Below are positions 1 to 13,452 of a stretch of 64,000 nucleotides of DNA, one piece after another (position 1 is the stretch's first letter; each line of letters starts with the position of its first letter). The notes below the pieces were generated by a model. It was not told where the DNA came from, made no database searches, and worked only from the letters and a program-made list of their open reading frames with translations. The translations under genes and the position numbers were made by a program. This stretch comes from Micromonospora sp. RP3T (GTDB taxonomy: Bacteria > Actinomycetota > Actinomycetes > Mycobacteriales > Micromonosporaceae), in assembly GCF_003027925.1 (NCBI RefSeq), contig NZ_PYPS01000004.1, positions 1-64,000 on the forward strand. Reading direction: 5' to 3'.

Positions 1-119
1 GGGCGCGGACGGTGGAGCTGACCGCCGACGGCATCACCACGTACGCGGACGGCGAGCGGGCGTTCCCGTTGCCGGTGACCGTCACCGCCGTGCCGGCGGC
101 GCTGCGGCTGCTGCGCTGA
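1..119 (+). CDS. C-terminal end of a diacylglycerol-kinase-like lipid kinase (partial)
   Basis: This is the last 38 codons of a gene that begins left of the window. The frame starting at base 3 reads without interruption to TGA at 117-119. The tail contains YADGERAFPLPVTVTAVPAA, which resembles the extreme C-terminus of bacterial diacylglycerol/sphingosine kinase-family lipid kinases, where a 'DGE...PLPVxV...PxALRVL' strand closes the second domain. Those enzymes phosphorylate membrane diacylglycerol or related lipids. Only the tail is visible, so the assignment rests on one motif recalled from the family. No catalytic residue can be checked. Confidence 0.6.
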   Translation, partial: ARTVELTADGITTYADGERAFPLPVTVTAVPAALRLLR

Positions 120-180
120 CCACGGCCACGGGGCGGGGGTTTCCCGGGACGTCGGCGACCGGCTGCCAGGGGAGGGCGGG

Positions 181-573
181 ATGCGGTTTCCGCTGTTCGT
201 CGACGCGGTGGCGCGTCGTGCCGAGCTGCCCACCGACGACGCGGCGACGATCTCCCGCGCGGTGTTGCAGACGCTCGCCGAGCGGATCACCGCCGACGAG
301 TCGGCCGACCTGGCCGCCCAGCTCCCCGACGACGTCGGCGGCTACCTCGCGACGGCCGGGCCGCCGGCGACCGGGGCCGCTGTGGACTTCCTCTACCGGG
401 TGGCCGACCGGGCCGCGGTGGATCCGGCGCTGGCCGAGGTGGGGACGCGGGCGGTGCTCGCCACGCTTCGGGAGACGGTCACGGTCGGCGAGTTCCAGGA
501 TCTGGTGGCGCAGCTGCCCCGGGGGTTCGACGCGATGGTGGACCCGCTTCCGCGTCCGCCGTACGATGTCTGA
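181..573 (+). CDS. DUF2267 family protein
   Basis: A 130-residue soluble protein starting at ATG 181, preceded by GGGGAGGGCGGG as a purine-rich ribosome site. It holds two similar helical halves, each ending in a 'LxTLxExxTxxExxDLxxQLP' stretch (ADESADLAAQLPDD near residues 39-52; VGEFQDLVAQLPRG near 102-115). This internal duplication is the hallmark of DUF2267. The family has no established biochemical role; members often lie near stress or general-metabolism genes. Two relatives occur further right in this window (43571-43978 and within 56928-57899). It is a single gene with about 60 bp to the lipid-kinase tail and no obvious operon partner. Confidence 0.85.
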   Translation: MRFPLFVDAVARRAELPTDDAATISRAVLQTLAERITADESADLAAQLPDDVGGYLATAGPPATGAAVDFLYRVADRAAVDPALAEVGTRAVLATLRETVTVGEFQDLVAQLPRGFDAMVDPLPRPPYDV

Positions 574-839
574 GCAGGCTCCCCGCGACCCGGGTCGAGC
601 TGCGGCGCGGCCGCCCATGAGGCGAAGATTTCACCGCCCAGAAGTACTTTCACCGTAAAATAACTCGCGAGTAGCCACCTACGCTGAAAATCGTCTACGC
701 GCTAGAGGGATGATCGGACGAATTCCTCCGTCCCAGGTACCAGGGGTCGTCCCCCCTTCGGCTCGACCCGGATCGATCCTCTTCCGGTCGAGAGATTGAG
801 CTTTATTCTGCTTCCAATGTGAAGTCCTGGGGGGGATCA
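574..839. promoter_or_regulatory. Leader/promoter region of the NRPS-PKS operon
   Basis: This 266-base gap is visibly less GC-rich than the flanking genes. It holds a perfect 10-bp palindrome ACTCGCGAGT at 663-672, directly after a -10-like TAAAAT at 656-661, so a repressor bound there would cover the start site. A 12-bp palindrome CGACCCGGGTCG sits at 586-597, after the DUF2267 stop, and may be its terminator. GGGTCG around 744 and CGACCC around 764 can pair across a C-rich loop, and GGATCGATCC follows; these could fold in the transcript ahead of the leader ORF. No clear -35 box was identified. The promoter assignment is inference from position and base composition. Confidence 0.35.
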
Positions 840-901
840 ATGGTCACATTCGTCGATTGCTGCTGCGCGCCCACCGTCAGTGGAGCACATCCCGTTTCCT
901 G

Positions 902-902
<1 letters not shown>
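840..902 (+). CDS. Polycysteine leader ORF (putative attenuator/coupling peptide)
   Basis: A 20-codon ORF, MVTFVDCCCAPTVSGAHPVS. Its ATG at 840 lies four bases after a GGGGGGA tract (829-835 region), the best ribosome site near the operon start. Its TGA (900-902) shares base 902 with the ATG of the A-PCP-KS gene, so ribosomes finishing the leader can restart on the synthetase. Codons 7-9 are three consecutive TGC Cys codons. Actinobacteria are known to use short upstream ORFs with polycysteine tracts to gate downstream genes on cysteine supply; the layout here fits that idea. A ribosomal substrate for the LanB-type enzymes is a less likely alternative, because the peptide is very short. Its function is inferred from layout only. 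Confidence 0.6.
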
Positions 903-4365
<3,463 letters not shown>

Positions 4366-4369
<4 letters not shown>

Positions 4370-7300
4370 ACTGGTTCGCCTCCACCGGAAGCCGCCCCGA
4401 GGCGCCGGTGCAGTTGTTCTGCCTGCCGTACGCCGGCGCGGGCGCCAGCGCGTTCCGGCACTGGCCGGCCGCGTTCGGTCCCGACGTCGAGGTGCTGCCG
4501 GTGCAGTTGCCCGGCCGGGAGAAGCGGATCAGCGAGGACCCGCACTTCACCGTCGCCGAGGTCACCGACGCCATCGCCGCCCGGGCCGACCGCCCGTACG
4601 CGATCTACGGCCACTCGATGGGCGGCCGGCTCGGGTTCGACGTGATCCGCGAGCTGCGCCGTACCGGCCGTCGGCTGCCGCTGCGGCTCTACGTCGGCGG
4701 CGCCCGCGCGCCGCACATCACCGAGCCGGGCGGGTTCATCGGGCTGTCCCGGGTCAGCGACGACGAGCTGCTGCGCCGCCTCAGCGACGGCGGCGGCCTC
4801 CCCGCCGAAGCGTTCAACCACCCGGAGCTGCTGGAGCTGATGCTGCCGCTGCTGCGCGCCGACTTCGGCCGGGTGGACGACTACCGTCACGTCCCGGAGG
4901 ATCCGTTGCCGGTGCCGATCGTCGCGTTCGGCGGCGACGCGGACGCGGCGGTCAGCCGCGCCCAGACCGCCGCCTGGGGCGAGCACACCGCGGCCGGTTT
5001 CACCCTGCACGAGCTGTCCGGCGGGCACTTCTTCCTGCACGACCGGCTCGCCGAGATGGCCGCGCTGATCCGGGCCGACCTGGCCGCCGCGCCCGGTGCC
5101 ACGACCGCCGAGCCCGGTGCCACGACGACAGCGCCCGGCGGCCTGACCACCGCCACCGGCACCTCGACCACCGCGCCCGGCGTCGCTGCCGCCGGGCCCG
5201 GCACCTCGACCGCCCGCGCCGGAACCCCGGACGCGGGTCCGGGCCCGGTGCGCGCCGTCGGCCGCGGGACCGCCGGCGGTGCGCACCGGGTGCCGCTCGG
5301 GGACACCGGGTGGTCCGTGTGGCGCGACGCGATGCTGCGGACCACCGGCTTCCCCGCCGACGGGCTGGTGGCGCTGAGCGCGCCCCGGGCCGCCGCCGCC
5401 GCCGACGCGCTGCTGGCCACCGGCACCGGCGAGGAACAGTTCGACAAGGAGTTCGACGAGGCGCTACGCGCCGGCGCCGCGCGGCTCAACGCGTTGGCCG
5501 CCGACCCGCTGCTGCGCGAGGCGGTCACCTGGCAGAACCGGGGCGCGCTGGTCGCGTTGGACGGGTTGGTGCGCGGCGGCCCCGACGCGCCCCGCAACGT
5601 GCGGCGACGGGACCGGGAGCGGGCGCTGCTGAAGTACTGGCAGCGCTACTGCGGCAAGAACGAGACGGTCGGGTTCTTCGGGCCGGCCTGCTGGGTCACC
5701 GTCGACCCCGACCAGCCGGAGGTTGCCCTGGTCAACCCCGGGGAAGGGCTGACCGGGCGACGGTGGGTGTGGTTCGAGTCGTGGGCGCTGGCCGCGTACG
5801 CCGACCGGGTCGGCGCGGACCTGGCGGTCCGCCGCTGGTGGCCGCCGACGCTCCGGCCGCACCTGGCGATCCGGGACCGGGACGTGCTCCGGCCCGGCCG
5901 CCCGCCGCTGACGCTGACCCCGGTCGAGGCGGCGCTGCTGCGGGCCGCCGACGGTCGCCGCCACGCCGCCGCCCTGGTCGCCGACCCGGCGATCGGGCTG
6001 CGCCGGCCCGAGGACGGCTACGCGCTGCTCGACCGGCTGGTGGAACGGGAGCTGATCACCTGGGACGCGGCGCTGCCGGTCAGCCCGGACGCCGAGCGGG
6101 TGCTGGCCGAGCGGATCGCGGCGATCGGTGACGAGCCGGCCCGCGCCGCCGCCCGCGCCGGCTTCGACCGGCTGTGCGCCGCCCGCGACGCGGTGGCCAC
6201 GGCGGCCGGCGACCCGGACTCGCTGCGCGCCGCGCTGGACGCCCTGGACGCCACGTTCACCGAGCTGACCGGCGTGCCGGCGGTGCGCCGCGCCGGCCAG
6301 ATGTACGCCGGCCGCACCATCTGCTACGAGGACGCCGCCCGCGACCTGGACGTGGTCTTCGGCGCCCCGCTGCTGGCCGAGCTGGCCGCCCCGCTCGACG
6401 TGCTGCTGCGCGCCGCCCGCTGGCTGGCCAACGCGCTCGCCGACGCGTACCTGGCGGTGCTGCGCGGCCTGCACGACGAGCTGCGCGCCGAGTCCGGCGG
6501 CCCGGTGGCGCTGGCCGACCTGTGGTTCCTGGCCCAGGGCCTGTTCTGGGGCGGCGGCGAACGGCCGGTCGACGCGGTCGCCGCCGACTTCGCCGCCCGG
6601 TGGGCCGGCCTGTTCGGCCTGGACACGCTGCCCGCCGGCACCACCGACGTGCGGCTGCGCGCGGCCGACCTGGCCGAGAAGATCGACGCGGTCTTCCCGG
6701 GCGACCGGCCGACCTGGTCCAACGCCGTCATGCACAGCCCCGACCTGCAGATCTGCGCCACCGACGAGGCGGCGCTGCGGCGCGGTGACTACACCGTGGT
6801 GCTCGGCGAACTGCACGCCGCCTGGTCCTCGTTCGACTGCGCGGTCTTCACCCCGTCGCACCGGGACGTCGAGCGGCTGCGCGACGCGCTGGCGGCGGAC
6901 CTCGGTGAGCGGCGCGTCCGGTTGCTGTTCCCGGCCGACTGGCCGCGCCGCACCAGCCGCACCGCCGAGTCGCTGACCGGCCCGACCGACCGGCAGCTCG
7001 CCTTCCTCGACGCGCCCGGCGCGGACCCGGCCCGGGTGCTGCCCACCGTGGACCTCACCGTCGACGACGTGGACGGCGAGCTGGTCGCCACCGCCTCGGA
7101 CGGGCAGCGCTGGCCGCTCGCGGAGATCTTCGCCGAGCCGTTCAGCGCGCACGCCGTGGACGGCTTCAAACTGGTCGCCGCCGCGCCGTACACGCCACGC
7201 ATCACGGTGGACCGGCTGGTGGTGGCGCGGCAGACCTGGCGGACCACGGTCGGGGAGAGCGGCCTGGCCGCCGTCACCGGCGAGAAGCAGCGGTTCCTGG

Positions 7301-7608
7301 CCGTACGCGCCTGGCGTCGCCGGCTCGGGCTGCCCGAGCGGGTCTACGTCAAGCTCGGCACCGAGACCAAGCCCTGCTTCGTGGACCTGGCCGCGCCGGG
7401 GTTCGCCGCGATGCTCTGCGCGCTGGTGCGCGCCGCCCGGGTCGACGGCGGCGACGACGTCTCGCTCACGGTCAGCGAGATGCTGCCCGACCCGGAACAG
7501 GCGTGGGTGCCCGACGGCGCGGGGCGCCGCTACTTCAGCGAGCTGCGCCTGCACCTCACCGACACCGCAGCGCTCGGCACGGACAGCGGAGTGGAGGACG
7601 CGCGATGA
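4366..7608 (+). CDS. Thioesterase fused to LanB-type tRNA-dependent glutamylation domain
   Basis: 1080 residues, GTG start inside a GTGA overlap with the upstream gene and GAGAGG seven bases ahead. Residues 1-250 are a type II (editing-like) thioesterase: GHSMGG with Ser84 and a late SGGHFFL His221. A low-complexity Ala/Pro/Gly/Thr linker with PGATT repeats (about 245-305) joins it to a full-length lantibiotic dehydratase N-terminal (glutamylation) domain (about 306-1080). Family signatures include RYCGKNETVGFFG near 428, GQMYAGRTICYEDAARDLD, DRLVVARQTWRTT and the terminal EMLPDPEQAWVPDGAGR...SELRLHL. In class I lanthipeptide enzymes this domain transfers glutamate from glutamyl-tRNA to Ser/Thr hydroxyls. 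The C-terminal elimination domain (SpaB_C type) is absent. In this NRPS operon the acceptor is probably carrier-bound; that is inference. Confidence 0.85.
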
Positions 7609-9911
7609 GCCATCTGCTGCCCCTGGGCACGACCGGCTGGTCGGTGTGGCGGGACGTGGTGCTGCGGACCGCCGGGTTCCCGGCCGCCGGTCTGGACCGG
7701 TTCGCCGCGCCCGGTTGCGCGGTCGCCGCGGACGCGCTGCTGGCCGGCGCGAGCAGCGCCGAGGTGTTCGAGAAAACGCTGGGGGAGGCGTTCGCCGAGT
7801 CGTCCGCGGTGGCCGGTGAACTCGCCGCCGACCCGCTGCTGCGCGAGGCGGTCACCTGGCAGAACCCGGACATGCTCATCGCGTTGGACGGTCTGCTGCG
7901 CACCGACCCGCAGGTGCGCAACGTGCGCCGGCGCAAGCGGGAGCTGAGCCTGTTGCGCTACTGGCAGCGGTACTGCGGCAAGGCGGAGACCATCGGCTTC
8001 TTCGGCCCGGTCTGCTGGGGCACGTTCGACCCGGCCGTGCCGGGCGTACGGACCGTGCCGGGCGCCGCGCTGGTGCGCCGCCGCCGGGTGTTCTTCGAGG
8101 CGTGGGCGCTCATCGCGTACGCCGACCGGCTCGCCGACGACCTGGCGGTGCGCCGCTGGTGGGCGCCGGCGCGGCAACCACACCTGACCGTGGTCGGGCG
8201 GGAGCTGCGCTGGCCGCTGCACCCGCCGATCGCGCTGACGCCGGTCGAGGCCCGGCTGCTCGCCGCCGCCGACGGGCGCACCCCGGCGGTGGAGCTGGCC
8301 GAGCGGCTGTGCGCCGAGGGCGTGGTGCACGGCGTCGACGACGTCTACCTGCTGCTCGACCGGTGGGTGGAACGCGGCCAGCTGAGCTGGGGTGCGAACC
8401 TGCCGGTCGCCCCGGACGCGGAGGACGTGCTCGCCGCGCGGATCGCCGCGATCGGCGACGAGTCGGTGCGCGCCGCCACGGCGGCCGAGTTCGACCGGCT
8501 CCGCGCCGCCCGCGACGAGGTGGCCGCCGCGGCCGGCGACCCGGACCGGCTCGGCGCCGCGCTCGCCGCGCTCAACGCCGGCTTCACCGCCGTCACCGGC
8601 CGCCCGGCCACCCGCAACAGCGGACAGATGTACGCCGGCCGCACGATCTGCTACGAGGAGACCGCCCGTGACCTGGACTTCCAGGTCGGCGCCGCGGTCA
8701 CCGAGGCGCTCGCCGAGCCGCTCGCGGTGGTGCTGCGCACGGCCCGCTGGTTCACCGTCGAGGTCGCCGAGCGGTGCGCCGAACTCTTCACCGAGCTGCA
8801 CGAGGAGTTGGCGACCGGCGGCGAGCCGGTGCGGCTGGCCGACCTGTGGCTGCTGGCCCAGGGCACGTTGATCGCGTCGGACGGCCCGATCGCCGGGGCC
8901 GGCGCGGAACTCACCCGCCGGTGGGCCGAGCTGTTCGACCTGCGTGAGCTGCCCGCCGACCAGGCCGAGCTGGGGGTCCGCGCGGCGGACCTGGCCGGTC
9001 GGGTGGCGGAGTTGTTCCCGGCGTCCGGGCCCGGCTGGCCGTCGGCCCGGCTGCACAACCCGGACGTCCAGCTCAGCGCCGCGTCCCCGGAGGCGGTCGC
9101 GCGGGGCGACTTCCTGCTCGTGCTCGGTGAGCTGCACCCGGCCACCGTCGCGTTCGACAGCGCGGTGCTCAGCCCGTTCCACAGCGACCCGGCGGCGCTG
9201 CGCGCCGACCTCGACGCCGACCTGGGCCCGGTGCGGCTGCGGGTGCTCTGGCCGGAGAGCTTCCCCCGGCGGACCACCCGCACCACGTACGCGCTGACCG
9301 GCCCGGCGGACCGCCAGCTCGGCATCGACACCGCGTACGGCGCCGACGCCGACCGGCTGGTCCCGGCCACCGCGGTGCTGGTGGAGCGCGCCGGCGACCG
9401 GCTCACCGCGGTCTTCCCCGACGGCGCCCGCTGGCCGCTGATGGAGGTCTTCGCCACGCTGCTCGGCTCGCTGCTGCTGGACGCGTTCAAGCTGTTCGGC
9501 GCCGCGGCGCACACACCCCGGATCACCATCGACCGGCTGGTGGTGGCGCGGCGCACCTGGCGCACCACGGCCGGCGCGTGCGGGCTCGGCGGTCACGCCG
9601 ACGAGACCGCCCGCTACCTGGCGGTACGCCGCTGGCGGGCGGCCGCCGACCTGCCCGAGCGGGTGTTCGTCAAGATCGGCACCGAGATCAAACCCTGCTA
9701 CGTGGACCTGACCGGCCCGCTGTACGCGCAGTCGCTCTGCGCCATGGTGGACGCCGCGCTGCGCACCGGCCCGGACGTGCCGGTGGTGGTCTCCGAACTG
9801 CTGCCGGCCCCCGACGAGGCGTGGGTGCCCGACGCCCGGGGCCACGGTTACGTCAGCGAACTCCGCCTCCAGATCACCGATCCGGCCGAGCACCTGGGAG
9901 CACACCGGTGA
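7605..9911 (+). CDS. Stand-alone LanB-type glutamylation domain protein
   Basis: 768 residues, ATG start in an ATGA overlap. It is a clear paralogue of the second half of the preceding protein: both open with 'TGWSVWRD', share ADPLLREAVTWQN, RYWQRYCGK...GFFGP and GQMYAGRTICYE, and end in 'AWVPDxxG...SELRLxxTD'. It matches the lantibiotic dehydratase N-terminal domain over its whole length and stops where the domain stops, so the glutamate-elimination domain is missing, as in split LanB enzymes of thiopeptide pathways. In those pathways a separate elimination protein is encoded; none exists in this window. The tandem pair suggests two distinct hydroxyl or amine acceptors, or a heterodimer with the thioesterase fusion. 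The role in this pathway is unknown. Confidence 0.85.
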   Translation: MSHLLPLGTTGWSVWRDVVLRTAGFPAAGLDRFAAPGCAVAADALLAGASSAEVFEKTLGEAFAESSAVAGELAADPLLREAVTWQNPDMLIALDGLLRTDPQVRNVRRRKRELSLLRYWQRYCGKAETIGFFGPVCWGTFDPAVPGVRTVPGAALVRRRRVFFEAWALIAYADRLADDLAVRRWWAPARQPHLTVVGRELRWPLHPPIALTPVEARLLAAADGRTPAVELAERLCAEGVVHGVDDVYLLLDRWVERGQLSWGANLPVAPDAEDVLAARIAAIGDESVRAATAAEFDRLRAARDEVAAAAGDPDRLGAALAALNAGFTAVTGRPATRNSGQMYAGRTICYEETARDLDFQVGAAVTEALAEPLAVVLRTARWFTVEVAERCAELFTELHEELATGGEPVRLADLWLLAQGTLIASDGPIAGAGAELTRRWAELFDLRELPADQAELGVRAADLAGRVAELFPASGPGWPSARLHNPDVQLSAASPEAVARGDFLLVLGELHPATVAFDSAVLSPFHSDPAALRADLDADLGPVRLRVLWPESFPRRTTRTTYALTGPADRQLGIDTAYGADADRLVPATAVLVERAGDRLTAVFPDGARWPLMEVFATLLGSLLLDAFKLFGAAAHTPRITIDRLVVARRTWRTTAGACGLGGHADETARYLAVRRWRAAADLPERVFVKIGTEIKPCYVDLTGPLYAQSLCAMVDAALRTGPDVPVVVSELLPAPDEAWVPDARGHGYVSELRLQITDPAEHLGAHR

Positions 9912-12900
9912 CCCACACCCTGACCGTCAGCGCCGTCTCCGGGCCGGACCTGCCCTGGCCGGACGCCACCCTCGCCGACCTGATCACCGACCGGGCGGCC
10001 CGCGTCCCGGACGCGGTGGCGGTGCGCCAGTGGGACACCCGGCTCACCTACCGGCAGCTCGTCGACCGGGCCGCCGGGGTCGCCGCCGCGCTGCGCGCGC
10101 ACGGCGTCGGCCGCGGCGACCGGGTCGGGGTGTGCGGCGCGCGTACCCCCGACCTGGTGGTCACCGTGGTCGGCGTGCTGCTGGCCGGCGCCGCGTACGT
10201 GCCGCTGGAGCCGGGCGGCCCACGTGACCGGCTGCGGGAGATCGTCCGCGACGCGGACATCCGGGTGGTGGTCGGCGACGCGGCGGCGGCCGAGTTCGGC
10301 GACGAGCCCGGCGTGGAGGCGCTCGGCCTGCCCGGCCCGGCCCCGCTCGCGCCCTGCCCGGCCCGCCCCGGCGACCCGGCGTACGTGCTGTTCACCTCCG
10401 GCTCCACCGGCCGCCCCAAGGGCGTGCTCACCACGCACCGCAACGCGGTCCAGTTCGTCACCGGCATCACGGCACTGACCGGCGCGGACGCGTCCACGCA
10501 CAGCCTCGGCATCGCCTCGCTCGGCTTCGACGCGGCCACCATGGACCTGTTCGTGCCGCTGATCCTCGGCGGCACGGTGCAGTTGCTCGGCACCGACGAC
10601 CGGGCCGACCCGGTGCGGCTCGCCCGGTTCGTCGCCGCGCACGACGTGAACTGGGGGTTCGTCACCCCCACCGTGCTGGCCCTGCTCGACCCGGCGGACC
10701 TGCCGTCGTGGCGGGTGCTGCTCTGCGGCGGCGAGGCGGTCCCGGCCGAACTGGCCGCCCGCTGGGCGCCGGGCCGGCGCTTCCTCAACGGCTACGGCCC
10801 GACCGAGACCACCGTGCTGGTGGTCCTCGGCGACCTCACGCCCGCCGACGCCGACCCGGCGCCGATCGGCCGGCCGCTGGCCAACCACCGCGCGTACGTG
10901 GTCGACGCCGACCTGCGGCCGGTGCCGCCGGGGGAGACCGGTGAGCTGCTGATCGGCGGGCCGGGCCTGGCCGACGGCTACCTGAACCGGCCCGGCCTGA
11001 CCGCCGAGCGGTTCGTGCCCGACGAGTTCGGCGCGGCCCCCGGCGAGCGGCTCTACCGCACCGGCGACCTGGTCCGGCAGGCGCCGGACGGCCGGATCGT
11101 CTACCTCGGCCGGGCCGACCGGCAGGTCAAGGTGCGCGGCCAGCGCATCGAGCTGGGCGAGATCGAGGCGGTGCTGGCCGACCACCCCGGCGTCGAGCGG
11201 GCCGCCGTGGAGGCGCTGCCCGGCCCGGCCGGCACCGAGCTGGTCGCGTTCCTCACTCCGGCCGACGCGCCGGACGACGACGCGCTGCGGGCGTACGCCG
11301 AGCAGCGGCTGACCACCGCGATGCTGCCGGCCCGGACGGTGCGGCTGGCCGCGCTGCCGGCCAGCCCGGTCACCGGCAAGCTGGACCGGTCCGCGCTGCG
11401 CGAGCTGGCCACGGCCGCCGCGCAGGCCCACGACGTGCCCGACGACCTGCCCGACGACGGCGACCCGGTGGCGGCGGCGGTCCGGCGGGTCTGGACCCGG
11501 CTGCTCGGCGCGCCCCCCGCCCCGGACGCCGACTTCCTCGCCGCCGGCGGCAACTCGATCGCCGCGATGCGGCTGGTCGCCGCGCTGCGCGCGGAGACCG
11601 GCCGGCAGGTGGACACCCGGGTGCTGTTCACCGACCGCACGTTCGCCGCGCTGGTGGACCGGGTCCGGGCCGCCGACCCGGCCGGCGGCGACGGGCTGAC
11701 CACCGGCAACCCGCCCACGCTGTCGCCGCCACAACGGCGACTGTGGTTCATGGACCAGCTCGCGCCGTCCAGCGCGCCCTACAACATCGCGGTCGCGCAC
11801 CGGCTGCGCGGGCCGCTCGACACCGGCGCGCTCGGCGCCGCGCTGCGCGCCGTCGCCGAGCGCCACGACGTGCTGCGGTGGCGCATCCCGCAGCAGGGCG
11901 GCGTGCCGTACGCGGTCCGCGAGGAACCGACCGACGTGGCAGTGCCGGTGGTCGACCTGACCACCGTCGCCGACCCGGACACCGAGCTGGCCACCATGCT
12001 CACGGCCGGCGCCGGGCACGCGTTCGACCTGGCCACCGGCCCGCCCTGGCAGGTCACCGCCTACCGGCTCGCGGCCGAGGAGCACGTGCTGGCGGTGACC
12101 GTGCACCACGCGGTCTTCGACGGCTGGTCCGAGGCGCTGCTCTACGACGAGCTGGCCGCCGCGTACGCCCGCGCGCTCGGCCGGCCGACGCCGGGCCGCC
12201 CGCCGCTGCCCGCCACGTACGCCGACTACGCGGTCTGGCGGGAGGAACGCGACAGGCGTCGGGGCGAGGCCGACCTGGCCTGGTGGACCGGGCACCTGGC
12301 CGGCGCGCCGACCGTGCTGGAGCTGCCCCGCGACCGGCCCCGCCCGGCCGTGCAGACGTACGCCGGCGCGGAGGCCGCGGTCCGGCTGGACGCCGCCGCC
12401 GACCGGGCGGTACGCGATCTGGCCACCCGGCGCGGCACGACCGTCGCGGCGGTGCTGCTGGCCGGCTTCGGTGAGCTGCTGCGCCGGCTCACCGGCGGCG
12501 ACGACCACGTGCTCGGCGCGATCGTCGCGGACCGGCGGCTGGCCGCGTTCGACGAGGTGATCGGCTTCTTCATCGACACCGTGCCGGTGCGGGTGCGCGC
12601 CGGCGGCAGCTTCGCCGCGCAGGTCGACCGGTGCGCCGCCGAGCTGCACGAGGTCACCGCGCATCCGGGCGCGCCGCTGGAACGCCTCGTCGAGGCGCTC
12701 GGCGTCGGCCGGGACACCTCCCGCGCCCCGCTGGTGCAGGTGCTGTTCAACGTGCTCAACTTCGTTCCGCCCCGGCTGACGCTGGCCGACCTGACCGTCG
12801 AGCCGGTGCCGGTGCCGAAGCCCGGCTCGCCGTTCGACCTGACCGTCTACGTGGTGGAGCGGGACGGACGGGCCGGCGTCGAGGTGGTCTACAACCCGGA

Positions 12901-13420
12901 CCTGTTCGACGGCGACCGGATCGCCGCGCTGCTGGCCGACCTGACCGCCCTGGTCGGCGCGCTCGCCGCCGACCCGGACGCGCCGGCCGGCGAGGTGGCC
13001 CCCGAGCTGCCCCGCCCGGCGGTCCGGGTGGCCGCGCTGGGCGCGATGACGGTGGCCACCGCCGAGCCGGCCCGGGCGCCGCTGCCGGTCGGGTCGGACG
13101 CGCTCACCGGGACCGAGGAGCTGATCGCCGGCATCTGGCGGGACGTGCTCGACCGGGAGACGGTCGGCGTCACTGACAACTTCTTCGACATCGGTGGCCA
13201 CTCGATGGCGCTCGCCGCCGTGCACGCCCGGCTCGTCGAGGCCACCGGCCGCTCGATCACCATGCTCGACCTGTTCCGCCACCCGACCGTGCGGGCGCTC
13301 GCCGCCAGCCTCGACGGCGCCACCGACCGGCCGGAGCTGGCCCGCGCCGCGATGCGCGCGGCCGCCCGGCGGGGCCGTGCCCGCCGTACCCCGCCACCCC
13401 GCCGACCGCACCAGCCGTGA
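9908..13420 (+). CDS. NRPS, A-PCP-C-PCP
   Basis: 1170 residues, GTG start in a GTGA overlap with the LanB-like gene. Domains: adenylation (about 20-520; [18 protein letters not shown]), carrier 1 (GGNS, Ser550), condensation (about 595-1020; HHAVFDG with His733, His734 and Asp738), carrier 2 (GGHS, Ser1099). There is no N-terminal condensation domain, so the A-PCP is a second apparent starter unit beside that of 902-4369. The second carrier has no adenylation domain in cis; its acceptor must be supplied in trans. The hand-read specificity code D-A-M-F-L-G-G-V-L-K looks hydrophobic but I cannot assign a residue. The last 25 residues are Arg/Pro-rich and could be a docking tail. Confidence 0.9.
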   Translation: MTHTLTVSAVSGPDLPWPDATLADLITDRAARVPDAVAVRQWDTRLTYRQLVDRAAGVAAALRAHGVGRGDRVGVCGARTPDLVVTVVGVLLAGAAYVPLEPGGPRDRLREIVRDADIRVVVGDAAAAEFGDEPGVEALGLPGPAPLAPCPARPGDPAYVLFTSGSTGRPKGVLTTHRNAVQFVTGITALTGADASTHSLGIASLGFDAATMDLFVPLILGGTVQLLGTDDRADPVRLARFVAAHDVNWGFVTPTVLALLDPADLPSWRVLLCGGEAVPAELAARWAPGRRFLNGYGPTETTVLVVLGDLTPADADPAPIGRPLANHRAYVVDADLRPVPPGETGELLIGGPGLADGYLNRPGLTAERFVPDEFGAAPGERLYRTGDLVRQAPDGRIVYLGRADRQVKVRGQRIELGEIEAVLADHPGVERAAVEALPGPAGTELVAFLTPADAPDDDALRAYAEQRLTTAMLPARTVRLAALPASPVTGKLDRSALRELATAAAQAHDVPDDLPDDGDPVAAAVRRVWTRLLGAPPAPDADFLAAGGNSIAAMRLVAALRAETGRQVDTRVLFTDRTFAALVDRVRAADPAGGDGLTTGNPPTLSPPQRRLWFMDQLAPSSAPYNIAVAHRLRGPLDTGALGAALRAVAERHDVLRWRIPQQGGVPYAVREEPTDVAVPVVDLTTVADPDTELATMLTAGAGHAFDLATGPPWQVTAYRLAAEEHVLAVTVHHAVFDGWSEALLYDELAAAYARALGRPTPGRPPLPATYADYAVWREERDRRRGEADLAWWTGHLAGAPTVLELPRDRPRPAVQTYAGAEAAVRLDAAADRAVRDLATRRGTTVAAVLLAGFGELLRRLTGGDDHVLGAIVADRRLAAFDEVIGFFIDTVPVRVRAGGSFAAQVDRCAAELHEVTAHPGAPLERLVEALGVGRDTSRAPLVQVLFNVLNFVPPRLTLADLTVEPVPVPKPGSPFDLTVYVVERDGRAGVEVVYNPDLFDGDRIAALLADLTALVGALAADPDAPAGEVAPELPRPAVRVAALGAMTVATAEPARAPLPVGSDALTGTEELIAGIWRDVLDRETVGVTDNFFDIGGHSMALAAVHARLVEATGRSITMLDLFRHPTVRALAASLDGATDRPELARAAMRAAARRGRARRTPPPRRPHQP

Positions 13421-13452
13421 TGCCGCAACCCCTTGTGAATGAAGGACCTCCC

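Noticed and set aside
13420..13452. PKS start at ATG 13420, overlapping the previous stop.
   Set aside because: ATG 13453 has GAAGGA at ideal spacing and starts closer to the KS fold; the extra 11 residues have no family support.
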